Shown here in pieces: positions 1 through 8,870 of a stretch of DNA of 34,331 bases. Source of the stretch: Welwitschia mirabilis (lineage: Eukaryota > Gnetophyta > Gnetopsida > Welwitschiales); the NCBI GenBank assembly GCA_051453625.1, contig JBOZIK010000001.1, forward strand, positions 168,783,621 through 168,817,951. The letters are read 5' to 3'. The notes under the pieces are model-generated. The model saw only the letters and a program-made list of their open reading frames with translations. It had not been told where the DNA came from and did no database searches. Each line of letters begins with the position of its first letter. Position 1 is the first letter of the stretch. Position numbers and translations under genes: made by a program.

Positions 1-276
1 ATATGATTGTATTCATTGCTTGTGCATTCATTTGGAGAGTCTTTTTGTCATTTACATCCCAGCTTTCTTTGGGTTTCAGCACTTCTTTTCCAAGAGGATC
101 TGTTTCGGTTGGAGGAGAGTAACCGAATTCTACTATAGCCCAAATATCTGGGTTGAGCAAAATCAGGAGAATGCTCATTTTCGATTTTCTAGTGGGCGTA
201 GTTGTTGCCATTGAAAAAAAGGAGGTCTTGAGCCTGACTGTCCTTCATGATGCCCTCTAAAGCTAGAAGATGCCAT
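1..276 (-). pseudogene. Copia (SIRE-like) gag, 5' part, broken
   Basis: This is the N-terminal part of a copia Gag capsid polyprotein, cut by the window edge. Reading leftwards from an ATG at 274-276, the first residues (MASSSFRG) lead into a PPFF run followed by NGNNYAH, the start typical of plant copia Gag (DUF4219/UBN2 type). A one-base shift after the T run near 213-220, a stop where the family usually has Trp, and another shift near 190 break it. Downstream, NPDIWAIVEFGYSPP and SWDVNDKKTLQMNAQAMN are readable in a third frame. It begins about 60 bp beyond a PBS and the LTR at 352, the correct place for gag. It cannot make a full protein. The family is clear; the assignment to the SIRE lineage is inferred from the long LTR beside it. 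Confidence 0.75.
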
Positions 277-336
277 TGAACTTTATCTGCACTAAAGATG
301 AAGAGAAACCAAATATGTGCAGATCTAGAGCAATTA

Positions 337-349
337 GGCTCTGATACCA
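337..349 (-). other. Primer-binding site (tRNA-Met type) of SIRE-like element
   Basis: On the minus strand this reads TGGTATCAGAGCC, the standard plant copia PBS complementary to the 3' end of initiator tRNA-Met. It lies two bases from the LTR end at 352. Element orientation is therefore minus, with gag to the left. Confidence 0.9.
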
Positions 350-351
350 AT

Positions 352-1347
352 TGTTAAGATCTTAAAAGGCACCCTAGAAGGGGGGGTGGGGGGTGAATAT
401 GGTAATAAAAATTATTCAGCAAAATCAATATTATAGATTTGACAACACAAGAAAGAATAAAATGATACAAAAACAAAAACTAAGAGTAGGAAACAAGTGC
501 ACCAGATTTTTATAGTGGTTCTGCCAAGCCTACTCCGCTCTCAGGGGGCAGCAAACAGCTATCAACCTCTTGGTTCCCTTAATCAAAGTTCTTTTACAAC
601 CACTCCTTTACATGGGGTTCTTATAGCTTCCAGGCCTCTGCTCAAATCCTTGAGCCCCTTACAGTAGAGAAGAGAATAGAGAGAGAGAGAGATTTCTGAT
701 AGGAGAGCGCTTAGATCTAGCACATGTCATCAGCATTTAACGCTCAGATAATCCTTTGTTGATGATAGATAGCATAGTTCAGAACATATAACTTTCAGAT
801 TGTAGACAGCCTTTTTAGAGCTCCAAAAGATCTTTTTCAACATGTAAGCATTGTTCCTTTCAATCCAATAGGAAGGAATATATATGCAAAAGAGTAAAAG
901 CTAAGTCTTTGATCTTCTAATCACAAATCCAACGCCTAATAAAGAGCCGTTAAAAAAATAAAACCCATGGATAACGTCTATAAACGACTATATTTCCGCG
1001 TCAATGAATATATTCCCGGACGTCCCATCGTAAAAGCTCGGACGTCCTAGTTTTTAATTTTCTTTTCTGAAAAAACTGAATACAGGGTCGGACGTCCCAG
1101 TTTATTGACGAATGTCCTGGTATAGCATTTGCGTACAGTGCCGGACATCGCGGTTTCACAGTGCGGACGTCCCAGTATAAATAACCGAGTGTAGTTCTGG
1201 ACGTCCCAATTACTCAGGACGGACGTCCTAGTATATAAAATCGCATACATAGTCAGACGTCCCAATTGTATAGGGCGGACATCCCAATCTGGAGAGACTT
1301 TATTTCCTGATTGAGAATCTTCATCATTGAAAACATATGATACAACA
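352..1347 (-). repeat. Copia long terminal repeat, SIRE-like (LTR-1)
   Basis: A 996-bp LTR. On the minus strand it begins TGTTGTATCATATG and ends GATCTTAACA. The 3' end carries a C-rich stretch (seen on the plus strand as a G run at 379-394 followed by TGAATA), the same mark found at the ends of the LTRs at 15853 and 21585. A polypurine tract precedes it at 1348-1360 and a PBS follows it at 337-349, so this one LTR serves elements on both sides. Near 510-540 it holds the block seen in many plant copia LTRs (a run like TTTTATAGTGGTTCTGCC). A short GA run lies at 677-690. The array at 1018-1284 is described separately. Confidence 0.8.
1018..1284. repeat. Paired GGACGTCC octamer array in LTR-1
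   Basis: Ten copies of GGACGTCC or a near match start at 1018, 1040, 1090, 1110, 1143, 1165, 1199, 1221, 1255 and 1277. Six are exact; those at 1110, 1143, 1255 and 1277 differ by one or two bases. Consecutive spacings are 22, 50, 20, 33, 22, 34, 22, 34 and 22 bp, so the octamers form five pairs with partners 20-22 bp apart. The last three pairs repeat with an exact 56-bp period, and the sequence between octamers is also similar, so this is a 56-bp minisatellite with two octamers per unit. The octamer is a perfect palindrome with a central ACGT. Confidence 0.85.
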
Positions 1348-1593
1348 ATCTCCGCCTTTTCAATGATGGCAAACTTGAATGAGCGCATGTTAGAATTGGA
1401 TTTGTATGATTTAGGAAGAAAACAAATTTCTCCCCAATAGATGGATAACACAAGAAACTAACTGAAGCAATTATTAGCGAGATACAAAATTAAATTAATC
1501 ACATATTTTTTCCCCATTGTCATCAATGAAAAGTAAATTAAACAGATAGAGGAGACACAACACAAAGTACCCAAAAGATGTATGTATTACCAA
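1348..1593 (-). other. 3' untranslated tail and polypurine tract of a SIRE-like element
   Basis: On the minus strand the sequence next to LTR-1 is GAAAAGGCGGAGAT, a slightly decayed form of the AAAAGGGGGAGAT polypurine tract preceding the 3' LTR in SIRE-like elements; just upstream is TTTGCCATCATTG, a decayed version of the usual flank. Two more purine-rich runs lie farther upstream (1426-1438 and about 1509-1523), one within a CATTGATGACAATGGGG context. This therefore looks like the 3' end of an element lying to the right, cut by the gap at 1594. Confidence 0.6.
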
Positions 1594-1693
1594 NNNNNNN
1601 NNNNNNNNNNNNNNNNNNNNNNNNNNNNNNNNNNNNNNNNNNNNNNNNNNNNNNNNNNNNNNNNNNNNNNNNNNNNNNNNNNNNNNNNNNNNN
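1594..1693. other. Assembly gap, 100 N (unknown size)
   Basis: Exactly 100 Ns, a conventional placeholder for a gap of unknown length. The left edge is SIRE-like 3' tail and the right edge is integrase of a different copia family, so the true join is not visible. Confidence 0.95.
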
Positions 1694-2909
1694 TTTGAAG
1701 CACTCTGTTGATGAGCATAGGCTTCACACCCAATCGTCCTAAGGTGAGAGTAAGAAACAGAACTCCCACTCCATCGACATTCTGGTACATGTCCATCAAT
1801 TCCATTATGTGGATACCTGTTCAACAAATATGCAATGGTACTTGCAACTTCAGCCCAAAACTGTTTGGGTAAACCAGAATGTATGAGAACAGCTCTCACT
1901 CTTTCCAAAATGGTCCTATTTTGCCTTTTAGCCACTCCATTTTGTTGTGGAGTTCTAGGCACTATTCTATGATGAATAATTCCAGCTTCCCTACAAAAAT
2001 TCTGAAACTCCTTGGAAGTAACCACACCTCCATTATCTGTAATCAATTCTTTAATTTTACAGCTAGTTTCATTCTCAACTCTAGCCTTAAAAATTCTAAA
2101 TGTGTGAAAAGCTTCATTGTTTGATTTTACAAGGTATAGCCACAACTTTCTAGAAAAATCATCAATAAAAGTAATGAAATATATAACACCTCCCAGCGGG
2201 ATGTGTTCATTAGGGCTAACCAAATCAGAATGAATTAATTCTAATCTATGTTGTTTTAAACGCTTACTGCTTCTTTTAAAATTCACTCTCCGACTTTTAC
2301 CACTCACACAAATCGAATAGAAATCAGAAGAGAGAGAAACTTTAGGCACTAAAGGTTTAGAAATAAGTACCTACAGACCTGCTTCGCTTAGATGCCTAAG
2401 ATGCTTGTGCCAAGTACTAGCTGTAACTTCTCCGTTGGCAACACAAGTGGAACTCACAGGATTAACAGAACATAAAACATACATGGTACTTTCTCTGCTC
2501 CTACGAGCAATAACTAATGCTTTTTTGCCGATTTTCCAAGAACTACTATCAAACGTAGTTGTAAAACCATTGTCACTAAGCTGATCAGCAAGGATAAGAT
2601 TTTTTGCCAAACCTAGAACATATCTAACATTGGTCAGAGTGATGGTCTGGCTATTCTGCCTCATCAAGACAACTGTTCTTTTGCCTTTGATCTCATATTT
2701 GTGATTATCTCCCAACTAAACACATGAACCATCAACGACAAGTTCATAAGAAGAAAAGAATGATTTACTTGGACAAACATCAAATGAGGCACCAATATCA
2801 ATTATCCATATGTTTGGAACTGAGTACGCAAAGACATTAACGTCTTCTTGCTTCGTTAAAAAGCAATGTCAGCTTCACTATTCGAAGGTGGGTTAGAACT
2901 AGAAGTGTC
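1694..2909 (-). pseudogene. Copia pol: protease, GAG-pre-integrase, integrase (decayed)
   Basis: Polyprotein of a second copia family, read right to left. Protease: WIIDIGASFDVCPS (about 2770-2812), with the catalytic D-x-G. GAG-pre-integrase: WHKHLRHLSEAGL (about 2371-2412), interrupted by a stop. Integrase core from about 2260: the first Asp is in IHSDLVSPNEH, the second in ITDNGG, and the motif before the last acid reads PQQNGVAKRQNRT, where the family normally has Glu instead of this Lys. The stretch GLPKQFWAEVASTIAYLLNR follows, after which the frame enters the gap at 1594-1693. Reverse transcriptase and RNase H are absent. Stops occur near 2350 and 2716. With a mutated DDE triad and no RT this copy cannot move by itself. 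Confidence 0.9.
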
Positions 2910-3661
2910 TTTGTTCTTTTAATCCCTATTCTCATGTTTTTCTTTAAACTTCAAGCAATCTCTTATCATATGTCCTTCGTTCTTGCAATAATGGCAAACA
3001 ATGTTCCTGCCTTGGGATCTAGTTGTGCTCTTTCTTCTACGATCTTTCCCTAGATTGCGAACATCCTCTATACCTCGCTAAAGTTTTGCCTTGTTTCTCA
3101 CTAACAATTCTTATTAATAGACATTAGAATCGGAGCTACAATAATCGATTAGCTCTGAGGCAATGAAATCAGCATGGCAATAATGCGCATCTCCTCTGTA
3201 AATGTGATCCCAAGATTATTAATTTGCGAAAATATGTTTTGCATCTCATCCAAATGACTCAAAAATTTTGCTTATTCCTTCATCTTTGTAGTAAAAGCTT
3301 GGCTGAGGACCATATATCTATTTATCATAGATGGTTGACTGTACCAGTCTTTCAACTTTTGCTAGAGTTCCTGTGCAGCCAAAACTCTTGAATGAGCCTT
3401 CAAAATGCTATTGCTAAGACAGGGGCGAATGAAAGATAAGGAATTTGAATTTATCTCGTCCCATTTGGCATCTAGCATGAAGGCCAACCAAGCAGCATCG
3501 TCCATCTTCAGATTTGCCTTTACTTGTGCTTTCGTCTTTAGTGCAAGCTTACATCCCTTTTGCTGCAAAGTGTCTTCCATCAAGATTTTCCACACACCCC
3601 AGTTTTCTGGGCCTGAAAGTTCGTCTGTTGTTTGCAAACGCTTCATTTGAAACCCTACCAC
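2910..3661 (-). pseudogene. Copia gag (UBN2 type) with CCHC zinc knuckle, decayed
   Basis: Gag of the same element as the pol at 1694-2909. From an ATG at 3659-3661 it reads MKRLQTTDELSGPENWGVWK and continues about 99 residues to a stop; the pattern then goes on through stops with INNLGITFTEEMRIIAMLISLP, typical of the UBN2 capsid region. A CCHC zinc knuckle lies at 2955-2999 (CHYCKNEGHMIRDC, spacing CX2CX4HX4C intact), which in the family binds element RNA in virus-like particles. Several stops and frame changes follow. The gene starts about 210 bp inside the PBS at 3870, as expected. Confidence 0.85.
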
Positions 3662-3689
3662 TTCGATTTGGACTTGCTAAGAAAATTTT

Positions 3690-3840
3690 TGCTTGTACGC
3701 GTTGCAAAAGGGCTCGCTATGTTCGCAACCGGCTCGCTTTGCATCATTTGCTCACGGCCTATTCCACTACGGCCGCAACGCTCGCTTCGCTGCTTCCGTT
3801 TCACAGGCCGTTCGCTCACTCCGCAAAGGGCCTCTAAAAG
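3690..3840. other. CpG-dense leader between PBS and gag
   Basis: This stretch of the untranslated leader is much richer in G+C and CpG than its surroundings and repeats short forms of GGCTCGCT and GCTCGCTTCGCT (near 3703, 3731, 3780). Reading frames across it on both strands look like chance frames without known motifs. Confidence 0.5.
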
Positions 3841-3869
3841 AGATTCGAACGGAAAGTACTTCGAACCTC

Positions 3870-3881
3870 GCTCTGATACCA
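3870..3881 (-). other. Primer-binding site (tRNA-Met type) of second copia element
   Basis: On the minus strand TGGTATCAGAGC, matching the initiator tRNA-Met complement used by copia elements. It is separated by two bases from the LTR end at 3884. Confidence 0.92.
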
Positions 3882-3883
3882 CT

Positions 3884-4184
3884 TGTGACAAGTTTAACAA
3901 CAAGAAAGTACTTCAACAAAATGGAACAACAGGCACACAAAAGGAACAACACAGAATTTACGTGGTTCGAGCTCTTGTTACCCTACATCCACGGGAAGCA
4001 ATGCAGAGCTCTATCGATTGATTAGGAGAAAATGTGTCTAGATACAACAAACAACCCTTTAACAGGTTTATATAGCCCTAGGATTAGGGTTACAAGGCAA
4101 TCCCCTTTTCCAACTTTAAATAGGGTTCAATGTTAAAACATAACAATACAATATAAATAATATATTTGGCTTCACATATCAACA
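3884..4184 (-). repeat. Copia 5' LTR, 301 bp
   Basis: On the minus strand this begins TGTTGATATG and ends AACTTGTCACA, with TG...CA termini, followed by a PBS and then gag. It holds a TATA box (4067-4074) in the expected place for the U3/R boundary. No partner LTR is present, because the left part of the element is missing at the gap at 1594, so neither target-site duplication nor age can be judged. It is the cleanest LTR boundary in the window. Confidence 0.9.
4067..4074 (-). promoter_or_regulatory. TATA box of copia LTR promoter
   Basis: The minus strand reads GGGCTATATAAACC around these bases, a near-consensus plant TATA box about 110 bp into the LTR. It would start element RNA downstream, towards gag. 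Confidence 0.7.
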
Positions 4185-4985
4185 CTATATTGGGTATGAA
4201 AAGGAACATTAGCTAAAAGAGAAAATTGGCATCATAGTAGTGCTTTGCAAGTTTGCAAAATGATGAAGCAAGAAAATGCACCAACAATTGTCAAGCAAGT
4301 TTAAAGATGAGAGCAATTTAGGGAATGTGTCAGAAAGATAATGACAACATGCTTTGAAATGCAAAGCATATTGTTTTCTGTTATTTATTGTTTTCATGCT
4401 TAAATTTCAAGCATTTGATCTTCATAGTTTTATTTATAAACTTTCTTTCTTTTTATAATCATGTATGTTTTTAATATGTTACAATTCATTTAATTGAGTA
4501 CAAAACACGTCTGATGTTCCTCTTAGTTCCAGAACTTTTACCAAGCACACTATCTTATAACACAGCATTATATATGTTACGTGGTCTCTGAGAAGAAGAC
4601 CCACTCAAGTATTCTTTGCATTTAATAGTTTTTTAAATGGAATCTTGACATGTGAAATCCTTTTTGGCATGACCTGTTAAATGTTGTTTGTATTTGTATT
4701 TAAGGAACATGCTTTGTAATCAGGATTGAATATTTACACATTTTAATGGCATGTGATCAAAACCTGTAATAGGTTATAAACAATAAATGTCAGAGTCAGT
4801 GTGTTTCATGTTTTATGTTTGTTTGCAACGTTTTTATTCATACAATATGGTTTGTTCTAGTTATCTAGAACTTAACACCAACTCTTTTTGGTATGGAGAT
4901 TTAACCTTTTTTATTCTTATCAATTTATCTTTATTCTTAGGAAGACATGTTCGTAAATATCACAGCCATTTCTGTCTTTGTTTAG
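4185..4985. other. No recognisable gene; AT-rich DNA
   Basis: About 800 bp of AT-rich sequence without a convincing reading frame, LTR end or repeat. The end (about 4966-4985) is pyrimidine-rich and closes with TTTAG, a good splice acceptor for the possible exon that follows. Confidence 0.5.
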
Positions 4986-5094
4986 GTTTGGCTCACCTAC
5001 AGTAGATGAAATTGAGTCATTTACAAGAAAATATTTAGAGCATTTGGAGGAGGCTGCACAAGTAGGATCAGTTCCAGAAAACCTGGCTTTGGTG
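4986..5094 (+). CDS. Possible internal exon of an unidentified host gene
   Basis: A 109-bp open stretch lies between a strong acceptor (pyrimidine tract ending TTTGTTTAG) and a strong donor (GTAAGG). In the open frame, after one base completing a previous codon, it reads FGSPTVDEIESFTRKYLEHL and continues for a total of 36 residues, rich in Glu and probably helical. I do not recognise the protein. A compatible 31-bp open segment with acceptor TACTGCAG and donor GTAAAT is at 6059-6089. No other exons, start or stop could be placed, so this may be a relic or a fragment of a gene with long introns. Confidence 0.35.
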
Positions 5095-5100
5095 GTAAGG

Positions 5101-6602
5101 ACTTATTAAAGCAGTTTTAAAAGAAAGTAAATTCATGAACTAAAAGTTGAATATGATCATGGTTCCTTTGCCTGCTTATTGTTTTATTAACCTCTGTTTT
5201 AATTTGTTTTGATTTCCAACTTGTTAATTAATTTATTTATTTATTTTGTGAACGTGAAGTAGCTGACTCGAAGTGATAAGGATCTTGTAAGCCATTTATG
5301 AACACTAATACTCACTTTCTTGTCTGTTTATATGAATCAGAACTTAAAAGCTCTAACACAGTTGATTACCTTGATCCAGCACATCATTTTCTTTTATGTT
5401 TTATGTGATAGCCTGAATGGTTTGATATTTATAATAATAAAACACTTACCCTCCTTGCTTATTACTGTGCTCTTCTAGAACTTCAATGGAACTTATTTAT
5501 CTGCATTGCCTCTAGACATAGTTTATTTCCCTTGTGACATTCTTTGTTAATGGAAGCTTCTCTTATCCATCCATTGGCTTGCTTCACCTTGCAGCTCACC
5601 TTGTTTGGTAACTGATGATCAGTTGACATCTAGTGGTAGAAAGCAAATGATCTACATGTCAGTGTTCATTCTCAGACTTCATCCCCTATTGTTTGGGCAT
5701 TCAAAGTTTGTCCATTTCACTTGACCACACGCAACTACACTTGATGATCAAATGCTTTAATGAAATTTAAGCAATGTTCGTGAATGTAAATTTGGTGGAA
5801 TGCTCTTTGAGTTCTGACTTGGGGAGTCCTACATCTTCAGAAACAAAAATTCTAAAAAATGTTTTAACTTTTTCCTAAAGATTTTTTAGCATTTTGAACC
5901 ATTTCATCATTGAGTAATTATTAGATAGCCAAACATTTGAACTTCAAGCCTTAAATCTAGTCTGAGCTAGTGCAAAATGGTCTAGTATTTAATGGATACA
6001 ACATTATGTTAGCAATAATGATGCTAGTTTTAAGAAAACTTCAATTATATTACTGCAGGGAGTTATTGACAAGAACCTCACACAAATGGGTAAATACAAA
6101 AGCTCTCTGATGGGAGAAATATTAAAATAAAAAAGGGGTTAACTACAGAAAGAGAAACAGCGAATAGACCAAAATATCATGACAAATGACACATCAGCAG
6201 GTGCACATCAGAGTTGCTAGCAGAATGATGGTCCTTTCCATTGGTTGTGACAACCCAGTTCTATAGTGGCAGAAGGATTAGGCTTTGCGTTAATCATTAT
6301 TTTTTTTTTGGTTAATATCTTTCTCTGCAAGCGTAGTCTTCAAGCTAAATTGGTAACCTTCACCCTAACATGGAGGGTCTTTAATGACCTACAGGTGCTG
6401 CAAAGAAAATGGTTGTAGAGCCAATTAATATATTAGGCTTAACATTTCTATGAATTTGGTTTTCTTTGATACTCTGCTACCAACTAGAAGGAATTTTTAG
6501 TTTGCATGAATGCCTTGGGTTCGACCAGAACAAGGGGATGAGCAGGCTCAGAGATTGGCATAGAAATGGAGTTAAGAAGGCTTAAAGAAGAGGTTGAGAA
6601 GA
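5101..6602. other. Intron-like AT-rich DNA, one possible small exon
   Basis: No transposon motif or long frame is visible. Bases 6059-6089 (GVIDKNLTQM plus one base) lie between an acceptor (TATATTACTGCAG) and a donor (G|GTAAAT) and are in phase with the possible exon at 4986-5094. This is weak evidence because such short matches arise by chance. Confidence 0.3.
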
Positions 6603-6656
6603 GGGGGCAGGAGGTGGGGTTGGGGTGGGAAGGACAGGTGAGTTGGGGGGACTAGG
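6603..6656 (+). other. G-rich tract at the edge of an assembly gap
   Basis: Several runs of three to six G follow one another (GGGGTTGGGGTGGG in the centre), a potential G-quadruplex. It resembles the G-rich tract in the gypsy LTR at 11700-11729 in order and composition, so it may be a further LTR relic of that family. The 695-N gap starts 14 bp later. Confidence 0.4.
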
Positions 6657-6669
6657 GACCCTTACCTGT

Positions 6670-7364
6670 NNNNNNNNNNNNNNNNNNNNNNNNNNNNNNN
6701 NNNNNNNNNNNNNNNNNNNNNNNNNNNNNNNNNNNNNNNNNNNNNNNNNNNNNNNNNNNNNNNNNNNNNNNNNNNNNNNNNNNNNNNNNNNNNNNNNNNN
6801 NNNNNNNNNNNNNNNNNNNNNNNNNNNNNNNNNNNNNNNNNNNNNNNNNNNNNNNNNNNNNNNNNNNNNNNNNNNNNNNNNNNNNNNNNNNNNNNNNNNN
6901 NNNNNNNNNNNNNNNNNNNNNNNNNNNNNNNNNNNNNNNNNNNNNNNNNNNNNNNNNNNNNNNNNNNNNNNNNNNNNNNNNNNNNNNNNNNNNNNNNNNN
7001 NNNNNNNNNNNNNNNNNNNNNNNNNNNNNNNNNNNNNNNNNNNNNNNNNNNNNNNNNNNNNNNNNNNNNNNNNNNNNNNNNNNNNNNNNNNNNNNNNNNN
7101 NNNNNNNNNNNNNNNNNNNNNNNNNNNNNNNNNNNNNNNNNNNNNNNNNNNNNNNNNNNNNNNNNNNNNNNNNNNNNNNNNNNNNNNNNNNNNNNNNNNN
7201 NNNNNNNNNNNNNNNNNNNNNNNNNNNNNNNNNNNNNNNNNNNNNNNNNNNNNNNNNNNNNNNNNNNNNNNNNNNNNNNNNNNNNNNNNNNNNNNNNNNN
7301 NNNNNNNNNNNNNNNNNNNNNNNNNNNNNNNNNNNNNNNNNNNNNNNNNNNNNNNNNNNNNNNN
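6670..7364. other. Assembly gap, 695 N
   Basis: Unresolved sequence; the non-round size suggests an estimated gap length. Confidence 0.95.
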
Positions 7365-7539
7365 TAACTGTAAACTGTAAGAGATCTCCTTAGTGAACCC
7401 AGTAGAAAATATGCTAGATTTGACTTCTTGTTAGAGCATTAGGAAATCTAAGATGGATACCATGAAGCACATTTCTCTTAATGTCAAGAATAAATTAATC
7501 TCTGATGTGCCCTCTTGTATCATGTGAGGGTTTCTTCAA

Positions 7540-8060
7540 TTCCTTCCTGAAGTAGCTACCTTTTCATTAGAAGCAACATTTTCTTTACCCAGAATAGCCT
7601 TGACTTCATCAATATTGAAAGATATAGCTTTGGGAATCTCTTCTCCGTTGAAGCTTTAAGCACACGCTTTAGCAACCATCCCAGCTGTTGGCTCAGCCTT
7701 TTCACCCTCCCAAGAGAGATGAGAACTATCCCAATTTCCAGAATTGGCCTTTTGTACTACAGATGTTGACTCTTAAGCTTTAACATGCACATTCCATCCA
7801 GATTCACAGAGTGCTTCCTGTGGGGCCTTTCAGCATCACGTGACTTAGGGACTCCCTTATTCCTTGCATTGGATCCTCGCCTTTAATTTGTTTGGCAAAT
7901 TTAATGTGATGGAATGCATTACAAACGGTCTATGTCTTGGGGCCTTGTTGGGTCTAATTTACCCATTTGAAAAGCCTTCTACGCCATACTTCCACATCCC
8001 CCATCACAGACATGTGAACATCTTTGTGCTTTATAATCTCTTCGAAATTCTCCATCTTTC
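7540..8060 (-). pseudogene. Unrecognised coding-like remnant
   Basis: On the minus strand a frame across about 7545-7778 gives about 78 residues with only one stop (near 7655), including ANSGNWDSSHLSWEGEKAEP and FNGEEIPKAISFNIDEVKAI. Farther upstream, up to about 8200, shorter pieces such as LALHQCTFACQIIEDVERWR can be read in related frames with stops. Composition is protein-like, but I do not recognise a family. It could be an old host-gene or LINE fragment; no reverse-transcriptase or zinc-knuckle motif is visible. Confidence 0.3.
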
Positions 8061-8199
8061 TACATCTTCAATGATTTGACAAGCAAAAGTACACTGATGA
8101 AGAGCCAAGTGCCAGTTTCTCTTCCCTGATTGCTGCCAAAGTCTACCTCTCCTTGTAATGAACGTCTCCTTGCTTAATTGTCACAAAAAAGAATGCAAT

Positions 8200-8870
8200 T
8201 TAGTTTACCAACCAGCCAAATATTTTGGCTCAATGGCTAATGCTTACTTACCACATCCTAGCCATCTCTTTAGGCATAGAGATGACATTAACCAAGAATT
8301 AAAAAAAAACGAGATAAACCTCTGATGAGTCACGCCCAGTGTTGTGCTCTTTATAATTGGTCCAAGAGCAAATATGAATTTTCTCCTTGACTTAAGTCAA
8401 ACTCTCTATTTTTCACATGCTTGTGCATTTGATTAAGTGGCTATTCCTCCTTCTTTGTAGCCTCAGTCATTTTTTCAATCATGTTGACCATAGGAGGTTA
8501 ATACATTCTAACAACATGTAACTATTCTGTTCTCTTATGCCTGATTGTGTAACCAAAGGGCATCAATCAGTTCATATTTTATATGTACTATACTGTATAT
8601 TTCCATGTAGTTTAGGATCTTGATGTTACCATTTTATTTTTTAAAGAAACAGGCAGAAGACAGAAAAGCAAGACCAAGGAAAAACATGGAGAAGAGTTGT
8701 TAGCTCAAGTTAGTTTTAAGCCTATAAGGTAAAGTTTATATAGGTCAAGTAGGTAAGACCATAGTGTATCGCATGAGCTTCTTTTTTATTCATTGGTCCC
8801 ATCTGTGAGAAATCTCCATATATAGAGAAATATCAAGTAGGGATAACACAAAAGCAGAGCATGTCAATTT
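8200..8870. other. No recognisable gene
   Basis: AT-rich sequence between the unrecognised remnant and the truncated left end of the gypsy element. I see no LTR end, splice-flanked frame or repeat that can be supported. Confidence 0.45.

Noticed and set aside
337-349. tRNA genes near the PBS sites
   Set aside because: Only the short complement of the tRNA-Met 3' end is present; no cloverleaf could be formed at this or the other PBS sites.
1018-1284. CRISPR-like regular repeats
   Set aside because: Repeats are 8-bp palindromes within a plant LTR, spacers are themselves similar, and there are no cas genes; this is an LTR minisatellite.
1348-1450. LTR-1 extending to 1450, where the minus strand has TGTTATCC matching the TAACA at the other end
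   Set aside because: The purine tract GAAAAGGCGGAGAT directly before TGTTGTATC at 1347 fits the lineage's PPT-LTR junction better. The alternative is recorded as the main risk for the shared-LTR interpretation.
3405-4025. Several plus-strand frames of 80-130 codons
   Set aside because: They are antisense to copia gag, leader and LTR and show no family motif.
6625-7380. A 251-codon plus frame
   Set aside because: Almost entirely Ns; no sequence supports it.
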